In this document: piece after piece, positions 22,401-31,015 of the stretch
Numbering within the stretch: the stretch's first letter is position 1
Layout: each line of letters opens with the position of its first letter
Source of the DNA: Acanthornis magna
Lineage: Eukaryota > Chordata > Aves > Passeriformes > Acanthizidae
DNA: 64,000 nucleotides
Assembly: GCA_036785705.1 (NCBI GenBank)
Contig: JAWUZG010000015.1
Location: 310,001-374,000, forward strand
Reading direction: 5' to 3'
Notes under the pieces: generated by a model
Seen by the model: only the letters and a program-made list of their open reading frames with translations
Told to the model about the DNA's origin: nothing
Databases searched by the model: none
Translations under genes and position numbers: made by a program

Positions 22401-24571
22401 CTAAACTGAGCAGAGTTTTGAACCAAGAGCTGAACAGCAGCTGCCCTGCTGGTGCTTCGAGGATGCTTTCCGAGACAGAGATTTCTGAGAGACATCTTTT
22501 GCAGTATTTGAAATAAGGGAATCATCTCCTCTTTGAATACCCAGCAGGCTGATGGAGCAGAAGTGGAGCACATGTACTATCCCTCAGAGACCAGCCTGGG
22601 ACTTAAGCCACCGGTTGCAGCACCAGAAAAGGAGAAGACAGTAAAGGCTGAATCAACCACTGAGCCCCGGAGAGCTGGCGAGCAGGTAAAGTGGGCTTTC
22701 GCTGCCTCTGCAAAGCCTCAGGCTCCTCTGCAACATGACACGTTTGCCCAGGCAGTACTTTGGAGTCCCCTGCTTGTTTCTTTCCCTCTCTGTGTCCCTG
22801 CTGTGGGCACACCCTTTGGTTTTTCTCTCTCTTGTGGCAGCCCATGGCTTTCACCAAGGCACCTTCACTCTGCTGCCTCCCTCCCTGGCCCCGTGTCTCC
22901 AGACACACACTGGCCTCTCTTGCACAGCCCCCAGCAAGAGCTTTTTGCCCCCAGTGTTGTCTGGTGCAATTCAGGGGTCTCTGGGCAGAGATGTCCTTGC
23001 CTGCATGTCCAGAGGTCCTTTTGCTCCGTGTTTGCTGACAGGTTTCTCTGACCTTTTCTCCCATCCAATGTGCAGGTGCAACAAAAAGGGAGGAGTGCCA
23101 AGAAAATATTTGGGACATTTGACATCTCGGATGCCAAAAGATTGGATGTGCCCCAGTCTGCCCAGCACAGCAGGTTGACTTCTGGACAGGTGAGAACAGA
23201 CTCTTCCTTGGTGGCAGGAACACAGCCCTTGGCAAAGCACACATCCGTCAGAAAGCAGAGGAGCAGCTGTGGGCTGAGCTGTTCTGCCCAGGCCAGGAGA
23301 GCCCTGAGCGCTGCTCCCAGGGCTGGCATCTCCTCGGCTCCAGAGCAGACTGAGAGCTCTGTGCCGCAGCTGCTGTGGCTGTGCCCGCTGTAAAGCGAGA
23401 GGAGGTGGCAGCAGCTGCCTCTCTGCCAGCAGCCAGCCCTGCAGCCACAAGGCTGTGGTGTCAGGAAAGAAGAGTTGAAGGAGTTACAAGGCCTCAGCAG
23501 TGCTTGAAGGCTCATTCTCCCACTGGGCTTTGTTGCCCACATTGTGCTCTGCTCCTGTGTGGAATGCTGTGTAGTTTGGCAGAGGGAGAGTTTGCTCCCT
23601 GTTTGTGGGCTGGCTGTCGAGGAGCTTGCTGTTCAAAGCAGCTCCTGGCCCAAAGCTGGCCATGGGGAGCTGCTCCTGCCGTGCCCAGGCAAGGGGAGGC
23701 ACCACGTGGGGGGCTGGATTTGGCCTGGAAAGGAATGGAGCAGGTGAGCAGAGTGATGGACTAAACTGAGCAGAGTTTTGAACCAAGAGCTGAACAGCAG
23801 CTGCCCTGCTGGTGCTTCGAGGATGCTTTCCGAGACAGATTTCTGAGAGACATCTTTTGCAGTATTTGAAATAAGGGAATCATCTCCTCTTTGAATACCC
23901 AGCAGGCTGATGGAGCAGAAGTGGAGCACATGTACTATCCCTCAGAGACCAGCCTGGGACTTAAGCCACCGGTTGCAGCACCAGAAAAGGAGAAGACAGT
24001 AAAGGCTGAATCAACCACTGAGCCCCGGAGAGCTGGCGAGCAGGTAAAGTGGGCTTTCGCTGCCTCTGCAAAGCCTCAGGCTCCTCTGCAACACGACACG
24101 TTTGCCCAGGCAGCGCTTTGGAGTCCTCTGCTTGTTTCCTTCCCTCTCCGTGTCCCTGCTCTGGGCACACCCTTTGGTTTGTTCTCTCTCTTGTGGCAGC
24201 CCATGGCTTTCACCAAGGCACCTTCACTCCGCTGCCTCCCTCCCTGGCCCCGTGTCTCCAGACACACACTGGCCTCTCTTGCACAGCCCCCAGCAGGAGC
24301 TTTTTGCCCCCAGTGTTGTCTGGTGCAATTCAGGGTCTCTGCGCAGAGATGTCCTTGCCTGCATGTCCAGAGGTCCTTTTGCTCCATGTTTGCTGACAGG
24401 TTTCTCTGACCTTTTCTCCCATCCAATGTGCAGGTGCAACGTGAAGAGAGGAGAATCAGAAGTTTTAGGGGAGTCTTCCATCAGGACTACTTTACGTTGC
24501 CTGTCTCCCATTCAACTTCTGGAAGTGAAGAGTCCTCGAGTTGCTCAGGGAAGCAGCAGCCCTCCTGCTGA
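13270..24571 (+). CDS. CEP250-like centrosomal coiled-coil gene, copy A (exon span; one broken splice site)
   Basis: CEP250/C-NAP1 is a very long coiled-coil protein that links the two centrioles and is controlled by NEK2. Here eleven coiled-coil exons follow each other with matching phases (13,270 to 22,028), then a 47-codon exon, a 38-codon exon, a second 47-codon exon and a terminal exon with TGA at 24,569-24,571. Compared with human CEP250 as I remember it, the order of segments is conserved but most of the long middle rod is absent. No start codon region or promoter is recognised upstream; the preceding exon block carries a nonsense codon. Exon 3 has lost its acceptor AG, so this copy is probably not fully functional. 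Introns are 100-1200 bases; those longer than 300 hold only the elements listed separately. Confidence 0.72.
13824..13951 (+). CDS. Copy A exon 2, coiled coil
   Basis: AACTTGCAG|GTCAAC to ATACAAG|GTGAGA. One base completes the codon split from exon 1; ends phase 1. It reads STRESLESSLFAAQQ... to ...MQAKEVIQ, the strongest CEP250 signature in the window. Confidence 0.78.
14143..14312 (+). pseudogene. Copy A exon 3 with destroyed splice acceptor
   Basis: Homologous to the intact exon at 36,450-36,619. Copy B has TTTGCAG|GAGAAGTG; here it is TTTGCAAGAGAAGGG, so the AG before the exon is gone. The nearest AG lies one base later; using it shifts the frame and reaches TAA inside the exon (TGGAAATAA, near 14,290). 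Skipping the exon (170 bases) also shifts the frame. The frame in the original register is open and ends at a normal donor, CCCTG|GTAGGG. Confidence 0.7.
14611..14760 (+). repeat. 17-bp minisatellite in copy A intron (about 8.8 units)
   Basis: Repeats of GCAGATGCCAACGCAGA, with units drifting to GCAGATGTAAATTCAGA at the right end. The paralogous intron of copy B has about 6.8 units (36,918-37,033). Confidence 0.9.
15167..15346 (+). CDS. Copy A exon 4, coiled coil
   Basis: CCTCCTCAG|GCAAGT to CGAGAG|GTAACG; 60 codons, phase 0 both ends. It reads ASERERYHAEMLEML... with a very charged KKKAEREREHEK core. Confidence 0.75.
15953..16087 (+). CDS. Copy A exon 5, coiled coil
   Basis: TCTGTGCAG|GTCCTG to GGGCAG|GTAAGT; 45 codons, phase 0 both ends. 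It reads VLLEEQNEKRALSETLLQTQ..., similar to the SLLETLLQTQKEL stretch of human CEP250 from memory. Confidence 0.75.
16364..16507 (+). CDS. Copy A exon 6, coiled coil
   Basis: TTACCAG|ACCATG to AAGCAG|GTGAGT; 48 codons, phase 0. It reads TMEAKLQAELQEAQSEI... to ...LLLGQREALQKQ. Confidence 0.75.
16792..17358 (-). mobile_element. Solo LTR in copy A intron 6 (567 bp, minus orientation)
   Basis: Absent from the paralogous intron of copy B, which reads GGTGCCCTTCGTGAGCC near 39,052-39,068. On the minus strand it begins TGATTTACGGG, ends ...CTATCTGTGCCTCA and has AATAAA about 45 bases before its end. The flanks CCCT / CCTT match imperfectly. It inserted after copies A and B separated, or was lost from B. 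Confidence 0.7.
17536..17816 (+). CDS. Copy A exon 7, coiled coil
   Basis: ACTTGAG|GTGGGA to TGCCAG|GTAAGT; starts phase 0, ends phase 2; 93 full codons. It reads VGEFISQLAASREWQ... to ...NALERENA. Compared with copy B it carries KQWKEVAQQ in place of SQWEDAVRE, a cluster of changes in 25 bases that looks like a small conversion tract. Confidence 0.75.
18997..19156 (+). CDS. Copy A exon 8, coiled coil
   Basis: CTTCTAG|GCTGAT to ATGCAG|GTAACC; completes the split codon, ends phase 0. It reads LILSLKEKDLCLRALEEKN... to ...LQELNMQ; human CEP250 has LTLSLMEKEQRLLVL at the corresponding place, from memory. The 1180-base intron before it shows nothing recognisable. Confidence 0.75.
19740..20043 (+). 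CDS. Copy A exon 9, coiled coil
   Basis: CTTCCAG|ATGCAG to GAACAAG|GTACAG; phase 0 in, phase 1 out; 101 codons. It reads MQALQEAMLEKEAAQ..., then ...LQSSEERAEATATQHKALELEL. It ends RRELQESEQ where copies B and C read LKALEESEQ. Confidence 0.75.
20654..20808 (+). CDS. Copy A exon 10, coiled coil
   Basis: TGGTGCAG|ATTGGA to GTGCTG|GTGAGA; completes a split Asp codon, ends phase 0. It reads WRREEVKDTSREIALKTEA... to ...LEKERKDVL. Confidence 0.75.
21759..22028 (+). CDS. Copy A exon 11, coiled coil
   Basis: TTTGGCAG|CATGAA to CTCAAG|GTAGGC; 90 codons, phase 0 both ends. It reads HEWELYLEQLRNLEKE... and ...LKEWRGKAQVLSAALTKSE; human CEP250 has IEWREKAQDLALSLAQTKAS near its C-terminus, from memory. 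This indicates that the exon set jumps over most of the CEP250 rod. Confidence 0.75.
22545..22685 (+). CDS. Copy A tail exon a1 (47 codons)
   Basis: AATACCCAG|CAGGCT to GAGCAG|GTAAAG; phase 0 both ends. The acceptor is a tandem CAGCAG, so the first Gln may be optional. It reads QADGAEVEHMYYPSE... to ...EPRRAGEQ; Pro, Glu and Lys rich and not coiled coil. Function unknown. Confidence 0.6.
23076..23189 (+). CDS. Copy A tail exon b1 (38 codons)
   Basis: AATGTGCAG|GTGCAA to GGACAG|GTGAGA; phase 0 both ends. It reads VQQKGRSAKKIFGTFDISDA... to ...QHSRLTSGQ. If the donor is not used, the frame stays open to TAA at 23,391-23,393 (CAA in most other copies). Confidence 0.6.
23903..24043 (+). CDS. Copy A tail exon a2 (47 codons)
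   Basis: A second copy of exon a1, 1358 bases downstream, so copy A already has the start of the tandem module expanded in copy C. Confidence 0.6.
24434..24571 (+). CDS. Copy A terminal exon (45 codons plus TGA)
   Basis: AATGTGCAG|GTGCAA, phase 0 after exon a2. It reads VQREERRIRSFRGVF... to ...GKQQPSC then TGA. No LTR interrupts the following sequence here, unlike in the 4.65-kb units. Confidence 0.55.
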   Translation: MQREERRIRSFRGVFHQDYFTLPVSHSTSGSEESSSCSGKQQPSC

Positions 24572-24905
24572 GGCATAGCCTGCAGAGAGAGGGGTCAGTT
24601 GCCACAGTGTGTGCTTTGTAAATCTCTGTTGGCTTCCTAAGTCCTGTCAGAAGTTTCCCTCTTAGACCTGTGATGGCTGAGGGTTGTACTTGGGAAGGCT
24701 TTGCCAGCCATGAACTGGACTTGTGTCTCAGCTGAGCTCTGTTTGGGGTCATTGTGGGAGCCTGTTCCTTTCCCCTTCGCCAAGGGCAGAGTGTTGGTGA
24801 GGGCTGGACTTGGAGGCTGTGTCTGCCCCGACAGCCGCTACCGTGGGGCTGCAGATGCTCCTGCCAGCGTGGGCTTGTCTGAGCCAGCCCTTGTGTCTCT
24901 TTCAG

Positions 24906-24990
24906 GTGTCCCTGCTGCTGTCACAGCTTGCTCGAGATGGACAGGACGACCTGAAGAGCTGTGCAGGAGCCACCCTCATTGAGTCACAAG
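24906..24990 (+). pseudogene. Shortened CEP250-like C-terminal exon remnant
   Basis: TCTTTCAG|GTGTCC opens VSLLLSQLARDGQ..., matching the remnant at 30,776, but the part behind it has lost bases and reads DDLKSCAG instead of the longer coiled coil. A donor-like CACAAG|GTGCAG follows at 24,991. It lies beyond the stop of copy A. Confidence 0.5.
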
Positions 24991-25159
24991 GTGCAGACAG
25001 GCCCTGCTTACTTCCTAAACTTCTCAGAGAGGAGCCACGTTGCAGCTGGATGCAGTCAGCCTCAGCCTTCGTCAATAGCTCATGTTTCAGAAGTTGTATA
25101 GGTGTAATTTAACTTTTATAGAACTGTGTTCTGTAGGATGAAGGATATATTTATAGAAA

Positions 25160-25165
25160 AATAAA
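25160..25165 (+). terminator. Possible poly(A) signal AATAAA downstream of copy A
   Basis: AATAAA about 590 bases after the copy A stop, in an AT-rich stretch. The motif is common by chance in such DNA; the same motif occurs at 58,733 after copy C. Confidence 0.3.
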
Positions 25166-25523
25166 TAGTTTTTTAGGATCATTATTAAACTCAAAGATCT
25201 TTATCAGCATTATTTACTACCCAGTACAGAGAACTGTAACTTCTAGTATAGTGCATTATATTTGTAGCAACATTGAAGCACTTCTATTCAAGCCAGCAAA
25301 ATCCATTCTTAATTCAAGATTGATGCTACTCCCCCAAACCAACGACCATGGGCAACTATTGCTCTCACCCTCAAGGAGTGACCTTGAGGGGCATCCTCAT
25401 GGCAGGGAGCAATCTGCAGAAGGGAGACATGTGACATGAGCCATTTTGGTGAGGGCAGGAGAACCATGCCAGGTGTGGAGCTTTTTCATTTGTCCTTAGG
25501 AAACTGCAACCTGTTTTTTCTCA

Positions 25524-26480
25524 GAGTCACCGAATCTCAGGCTGGGTGAGGTTGGAGGCACCTCTGGCGGTCACCTTGCCCAGCCCCCTGCTCCATCAGG
25601 GCCACCCAGAGCTGGCTGCCCAGCATGTGTCCAGGTGGCTTTTGAGTCTCTCCAGGGATGGAGACTGCACCACCTCCCTGGGCACCTGCACCAGTGCTCG
25701 GCCACCCTCACAGTGCACAAGTGTCTCCTGAGCTCGGAGGGCCCCTCCCATGTGCCAGTTTGTGCCTGTGGCCCCCGGGGCTGTCCCTGGGCACCGCTGA
25801 GCAGAGCCTGGCCCCGTCCCCTCTGCACCCTGCCCCCGGCTCTTTATCCACAGGGATGAGATGCCCTGAGCCTGCTGTGCTCCAGGCTGGGCAGCGCCAG
25901 CTCTCTCAGCCTCTCCTCACAGCAGAGATGTTCCAGTCCCTCCATCGCCTTCATGGCCCTGTGCCGGACTCTCTGCAGTCTGTCCCTGTCTCCTGCAGTG
26001 GGCAGCCCAGCTCTGGGCCCAGCACTCCAGGGCTGGCCTCACTGGTGTGCAGCAGATGGCAAGAAGGGTCCCTTCCCTCTGCCGCCTGGGACACAGCTCC
26101 CGGTGCAGCCCAGGACACTGTTCTCCATTGCTGCAGGAGCACACTGCTGGCTCCTGGGCATCCTGGTCTCCAGCAGGACCTTGCCAGACTTTACTTTTAC
26201 ATCTGGATGGCCCCGGCAGATACTGCTGCCCGTGGCTGTTCCTCCCCAAGGACAGGACTCAGCACTTGTCGTTGAACTGTCACCCTCATTGAACTGCTGT
26301 CCCTCTGGAAGGCAGCACTTCTCTCTGCCATATCAGCCACTCCTCCCGGTTTTGGGAGAGGGCACACTTTGCCCCATCACCCAGTTTACTAACAAAGGTG
26401 TCAGAAAGGACTGCACTCAGCATTGTCCTCCGGGGTACACCGCTAGACTTTGTGCTACTCATCACCACGCATCCAAGAAG
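25524..26480 (-). mobile_element. CR1 LINE 3' region, minus orientation
   Basis: The + strand reads the reverse complement of a CR1 tail: CACCGAATCTCAGGC start, CACCACCTCCCTGGGCACCTGCACCAGTG, CCAGCTCTCTCAGCCTCTCCTCAC, then CTCCGGGGTACACCGCTAG. Truncated at its 5' end near 26,480. Confidence 0.8.
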
Positions 26481-26916
26481 GTAGATTTTGTGCAGGGCGA
26501 CTTTGCTTCTACGTACATATTCAGAAAGATTTGGCAGGATTTACAACAGGGATTTCTGTTCCATATTTTATGTGGGAAAAAGTGTCGTGATCCATGCTCC
26601 CTCTCACTAGCAGCGGGTAAAGGAAGAGTGGTCCTGTTGTTGGTGACAGTGGATGTCACCTGCATAGGAACCGTGCCAGGCTGATGCGACATACTGGGGC
26701 AAGGAGCACTGTGAGGGAGGTAAAAGCTGGTGTGTATAGCTCATTTGAAAACTGTTCTTCAAACCATGAGAGCCCCTATTTTGTGGAGATCAGGAACAGC
26801 TCCTGGGCAAGGGCTGAAACTGGGATTCTGGGAGTTCCTTTCCCTCCCGAGTCAATTTTTCCATTAATGCTGACAGATTGAAGTTGAAACTTGCCCACTT
26901 GATAATTCACTCATCT
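26481..26916. other. No recognised feature
   Basis: No splice-bounded frame or familiar repeat is visible here; probably more decayed CR1 or old LTR sequence. Confidence 0.5.
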
Positions 26917-27385
26917 TGTAATAAACGGCAGGACACCACTTATTCTGAATTAGGTTTTATTAACCTAAGCCAAAAACAACAACTCAGGAACATAGAAACA
27001 CGATAATCCCGATCCCTGCACAGCAAACCAGAGGAAGCTGTGTGTGCACAACACAGGGTGCTCTGTCAGCAGCTCGAGGACATCAGGAGGATGTGGCACA
27101 AAGCACCACACAGTTCTTAAAGGCTAGGACTGGACAGGACTGGTGCGTTTTTCAATCCTCGACGAGATTGGCTCGTCTAGGGGTTCTGTGGTTGGCTCGT
27201 TTCGAGGAGCATTCCTGTCCAATCATTTCGCCATTTCTCCATTTCATTGGTCAGTTGAGTCCACCAGTCTGTTCTCAAGTAGATGTCATCATGCTTTCGG
27301 CCAGCTTCTGGAACATTCTTACTGTAATCCCCTATAGTCAGTACCGCTATCTAGTGTTCTTTTAAACACATTGCACCCGGACATC
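26917..27385 (-). mobile_element. LTR-like segment, minus orientation
   Basis: Begins TGTAATAAACGG on the + strand, has AATAAAAC on the minus strand near 26,957, and carries three CCAAT-type boxes (GATTGG, CCAATC, CATTGG) between 27,168 and 27,252. No target duplication was found; the right boundary is a guess. Confidence 0.4.
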
Positions 27386-27819
27386 ATGCACACTGAACTA
27401 AATAACTTAAAATAACAATTAACCAATTAATAAAACCCAGCCCCGATACAACTTAACAAAATGTCAATCAATATAATACAAAACTGACCTACAAAAGTAA
27501 TCTCGTCCATAACAATCTTCCAATGACCTTTAATAGGAGGGAGGAATTCTTGATCCTGAAAACACTCAAGAACTGGCTAAGGATCAGAAGGTCAGGGGTT
27601 GAGGGCATAATTTAAAAAGAGATCACTTAGCAAGGTGAAAAGCAGAATCACAACCCTGGATGACAGGAGATCAGCTGAAGAGGGAACTCCTGACCAACCT
27701 CATCTCAGAAAAGAGGAATGTGGAAGAAAAAATTGTGGAAGAAGAATCAAGTTATCCAGCAGGAATGTACAGACATCCCTGTGGAAGCAGTAGGGAAGGG
27801 GGAGAAGAATTAGGGAGCT

Positions 27820-28190
27820 CTTGAGCCAGGCATACACCAGGTCTAAGGAGCAGAGGAAGCTACGGGAGCTGTCTGCTGTCTTCAGACAAGCCTGGCCATT
27901 GAAGGTGGCTCCTGAGAGCCGGAAAGAGCATTCCACCAGTCTTAAAGATGGGCACAAAGGAGGCTCTGAAGAACTACAGGCTAATCAGCTCCTTTGGAAG
28001 CCCTGGGAAGGTGATGGAGCAAATGCTCCTGGACACCCTTTCGAGCAACTGAGAAGGAAAGGCACTGGGAACAGCCAGCATAGATTTACCACAGGGAAAT
28101 CATGCCTGGCCAATCTGATTGACCCTGTGAATAACAGGAGACCAGGGATGCTGTTGCCTGACCTTGCAGAACATTCATCCACACATTGCC
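27820..28190 (+). mobile_element. CR1 reverse-transcriptase fragment, degenerate
   Basis: One frame reads NYRLISSFGSPGKVMEQML, a decayed form of the CR1 motif NYRPVSLTSVPGKVMEQ; after a shift another frame reads SQHRFTTGKSCLANLID, the CR1 motif SQHGFTKGKSCLTNLI. Both ends truncated, frame broken at least once. Confidence 0.8.
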
Positions 28191-28195
28191 CGGGT

Positions 28196-28659
28196 TGTGT
28201 AGAGAAAATCAATCCATCACATACAAACTTTACTAGAATTTTTACATACTTATACAGTCAAAACCCATAGAAATTCATCAGTTCAATGTTCATTGGTCCC
28301 AAGTTATACAGTTCTTAGTATTTGGTTTCCTATTGGTTCTCCATCTCTTCACCTTCCCTGTTAATTAGGTTCTCATTCTTGGTTCTCTCCTCTGTCTTTT
28401 CCTAGACCAGGTGTCTCTGACCATGCCAGAGATGATGTTTGGAGCTGATGTCCATTAATGGTCGTTTTTTGTCATTAATGATCCTTACCTTTGGTGTGTC
28501 TTCTGTGCTCCTCCCAGTCTGCTGAGATGTTAAGCTCATGAGACCTCACCTGCTGAAACGTTCCCCTGAAATTTCAATTCCCTTCTCCCAGGGCAAAGGT
28601 GAACAGCACCCCTGACTAAAGTTAGAGAAAAAATTTTAAACTTGGTATATTTTCCAACA
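28196..28659 (-). mobile_element. Probable solo LTR, minus orientation (464 bp)
   Basis: On the minus strand begins TGTTGGAAAATATACC and ends TTTTCTCTACACA. It lies directly at the end of the CR1 fragment. No matching target duplication is seen, so recombination at its edges is possible. Confidence 0.5.
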
Positions 28660-29285
28660 CACTGAAGCTCCACCAGCCCCCACAGCCCCCACAAAGCCCT
28701 CCAGACCCACCCAAGACCCCTCGAGACTCCTCCTCATCTCCAAACACATAGAGCCAGCCATCCCCCAGCCCCCAAAGGCCCCCAACCTCCCCCTTCCCCA
28801 AATTTCCCCAGCACCCCCAAACCCTCTAGCTGCACCAGACCTGTAGGCCCCCAAAAATTCCCCAAATGCCCCCAGGACGCCCTGAGCCCCCTCTCCACCT
28901 CCAAACACGAAGAGCCAGTCATTCACCAGTGCGGCCGCACAGCTCCTGACAGCCTCCCCCAGAGGGGCTGAAGCCCCACAGGCCCTTGGTCAGGACCCCC
29001 CCACCAGCTCCCACCCAAAGACCACCAGGGTGTCCCACCAGGCCAAAGCCATGTGTGAGTGTCAGTGGCCTTGGCGGGAGGGGTGGAATAGGCGTTTGTT
29101 TGGGGACAGGGAATGTGATATGGGGTTTTGGGAGGGCTTTGGGGAAGTTACGGGGAGCTGGGGGTTGATAAAGGGGTTGAAGTGGGGGGTCTCTTGGGAG
29201 TTCCTAGGGACTGACAGGATGGTTTGGGGTGGCTCTGGAGATGTTCTGGGAGTCTGAGGGAGGTGACATGGGAGTTTGGGGGGAC
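28660..29285. other. Strand-skewed GC-rich segment, C-rich then G-rich
   Basis: From 28,660 to 29,000 the + strand has many CCCCC runs; from 29,075 to 29,285 it has many GGGG runs. Minus-strand frames contain NDWLFVFGGGE and a related WLYVFG piece, weakly like kelch blades, in DNA that also resembles an internally repeated, minisatellite-like sequence. No complete exon can be supported. Confidence 0.4.
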
Positions 29286-29769
29286 TCTAATTAGGTTTAA
29301 GTCTGCTCTGGGTGAAATAGTTAATATTCAGAACCCTGTAACATTCAGCAGTTTAGCGTGACCTCAGCTGAGCAGCAGTCCATCCACGTAAATTAGTAAA
29401 GACTTTCTAAAATAAATTGATTCAGCTAATTGTAATGAGCATGGATCACGTGTTCTACATGGGGCACATACTAAGAGGGGACATGGATAGGCAGATCAGC
29501 AAGTCCCAAGTACCTTCCAAGTACCTCAGCCAACGGGGAAAGGAGGAGTGTGTGATGCGGCCAGAAAGTGAGGAGAAAAGAAGGCTTCTTGCTCCAACGA
29601 ATTGGGAGAGACGCCGTTGGACACACACCTGGTGGACTCTCTCCCTGTGTTCGAATCGAGGCACTTTGACAGGACTCCTCGGTCTCCTTTGTGGACACGA
29701 ACCTCTAGCGACATGAATTTGACACACTGGAGGGTGAGGCGGGTGGGGCGCAGGAGCCCCTCCACGTGC

Positions 29770-30298
29770 GCAGGGGGGAGTATAAAGCAGTATAAACCAC
29801 TCCGAACTGGGGCAAGTGTGGAAAATTCAGAGTCCCAAAGAGCCACCGGGAGAACGGCAGGGCTGAGCCCAGAGCGATCGCTGAGGGCAGGGCGCGGGAG
29901 AAGCTCCCGCCTCAGCTGAAGCCCCTCCTCGTTGATTGACAAGTGAGGGGCGGCTCGCGCCCGAAGGGCGGGCGGGGAAAGGTCCCCTCAGGGATTGGCT
30001 GGGCGGGTACCCAAAATGACCAAAGAAGGGCCGAAACCTCCTCGAAATTTCAATAAAACTGACGAACATTGGCTAAATTTGAATAAGTATGAAAGATTTA
30101 AGGCTAGATTGAAGTTACATTTAAACAATGGAGGGTTGAAAAGGGGGACTGTGCACAGAAATGTGTCAAAACCAAGAAAAAGTCCCAGAACCCCTTCCAA
30201 AATCCCCTGGAATTAAGTAGAACTGACTAGAAACATTATAAATACGAATAAATAAAAAGAAGTTAAAGCCATATTTAGCATATTTTAAATGGGGAGGT
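29770..30298 (+). other. Promoter-like block plus short basic ORF, possible retroviral remnant
   Basis: TATAAA at 29,781-29,786 is followed by a GC-rich, CpG-containing stretch with GC boxes and GATTGG, then an ATG at 30,016 opening 67 codons (MTKEGPKPPRNFNKTDEHWL..., to 30,216). AATGGGGAGG|TGTAAAATG at about 30,290-30,307 looks like a polypurine tract followed by an LTR start. The copy at 63,343-63,871 changes one residue. I do not recognise the protein. The + strand before it, 29,286-29,769, shows nothing clear. Confidence 0.35.
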
Positions 30299-30396
30299 GT
30301 AAAATGTAACTTTGGGTGCTAAAATGCCTCCAGAGAGCACTAAAAACCCCAAGCACCAAATTCCCCTCGTGCCTGGACTGGCTGCCCAGCAGCTCA

Positions 30397-31015
30397 AGTA
30401 GAAGAGTCCTCGACTTGCTCAGGGAAGCAGCAACCCTCCTGCTGAGGCACAGCCTGTGGAGAAAGGGGACAGTGGCCCCAGTGTGTGCTTTGGATATCAG
30501 AGTTGGGTTCATAAATCCTGTCAGAAGCATCTCTACTAGACCTGTGATGGTTGAGGGTTGTACGTGGGAAGGCTTTGCCAGCCATGAACTGGACTTGTGT
30601 CTCATCTGAGCTCTGTTTGGGGTCATTGTGGGAGCCTGTTCCTTTCCCCTTCGCCAAGGGCAGAGTGTTGGTGAGGGCTGGACTTGGAGGCTGTGTCTGC
30701 CCCGACAGCTGCTACCGTGGGGCTGCAGATGCTCCTGCCAGCACGGGCTTGTCTGAGCTGGTCCTTGTGCCTCAGTCACAGCTTGCTCGAGATGGGCAGC
30801 ACTGGCAGAACTACACTGAGAGCTGTGCAAGGAGCAGGCAGGAGCTGCCAGACGTTCACCAGGAGCTGTCCTGCTCCTTTGCGGCTGTGCTCAAGGAGCC
30901 CAAAGCTGCTGTTCTGGAAGCAGAGACTCGAAGCTGCATCACTCTCTGAACCTTAACTTGGCAGTGACATCCCTGGACCGTCAGTCTCTGCAGAGACAAG
31001 CCCTGGAGAAGGCAG
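30397..31015 (+). pseudogene. CEP250-like C-terminal remnant with 1-base frameshift
   Basis: 30,397-30,460 matches the end of the terminal exon of copy A. From the acceptor TGCCTCAG|TCACAG at 30,776 the frame reads SQLARDGQHWQNYTESC..., then LPDVHQELSCSFAAVLKEP and AVLEAETR, which resembles the last part of human CEP250 (VLEAETRRLDESL, from memory). After AETR one A is missing (CGAAGCTGCAT), giving a stop nearby; in the restored register the next codons would read LHHSLNLN, as in the family. I describe the break only. A donor-like GGCAG|GTGCAG closes the stretch at 31,015. Confidence 0.65.

Noticed and set aside
13270..24571. Rootletin (CROCC) as the family identity
   Set aside because: Rootletin is related and shares general coiled-coil patterns, but QAKEVIQGEV, EWR.KAQ.L and VLEAETR fit CEP250 better as I remember both proteins. 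Not excluded without a search.
24572..25200. Further coding exons after the terminal exon of copy A
   Set aside because: Only the shortened VSLLLSQLARDG remnant has an acceptor; the in-frame stop at 24,569-24,571 precedes it and the rest has no splice-bounded frame.
27820..28190. Independent coding gene at 27,821-28,270
   Set aside because: The motifs are CR1 reverse transcriptase (PGKVMEQ, TTGKSCLANLI) split over two frames; a dead LINE fragment.
29649..29657. tRNA B-box-like GTTCGAATC (also at 63,222)
   Set aside because: No A box at the right distance and no cloverleaf can be drawn around it.
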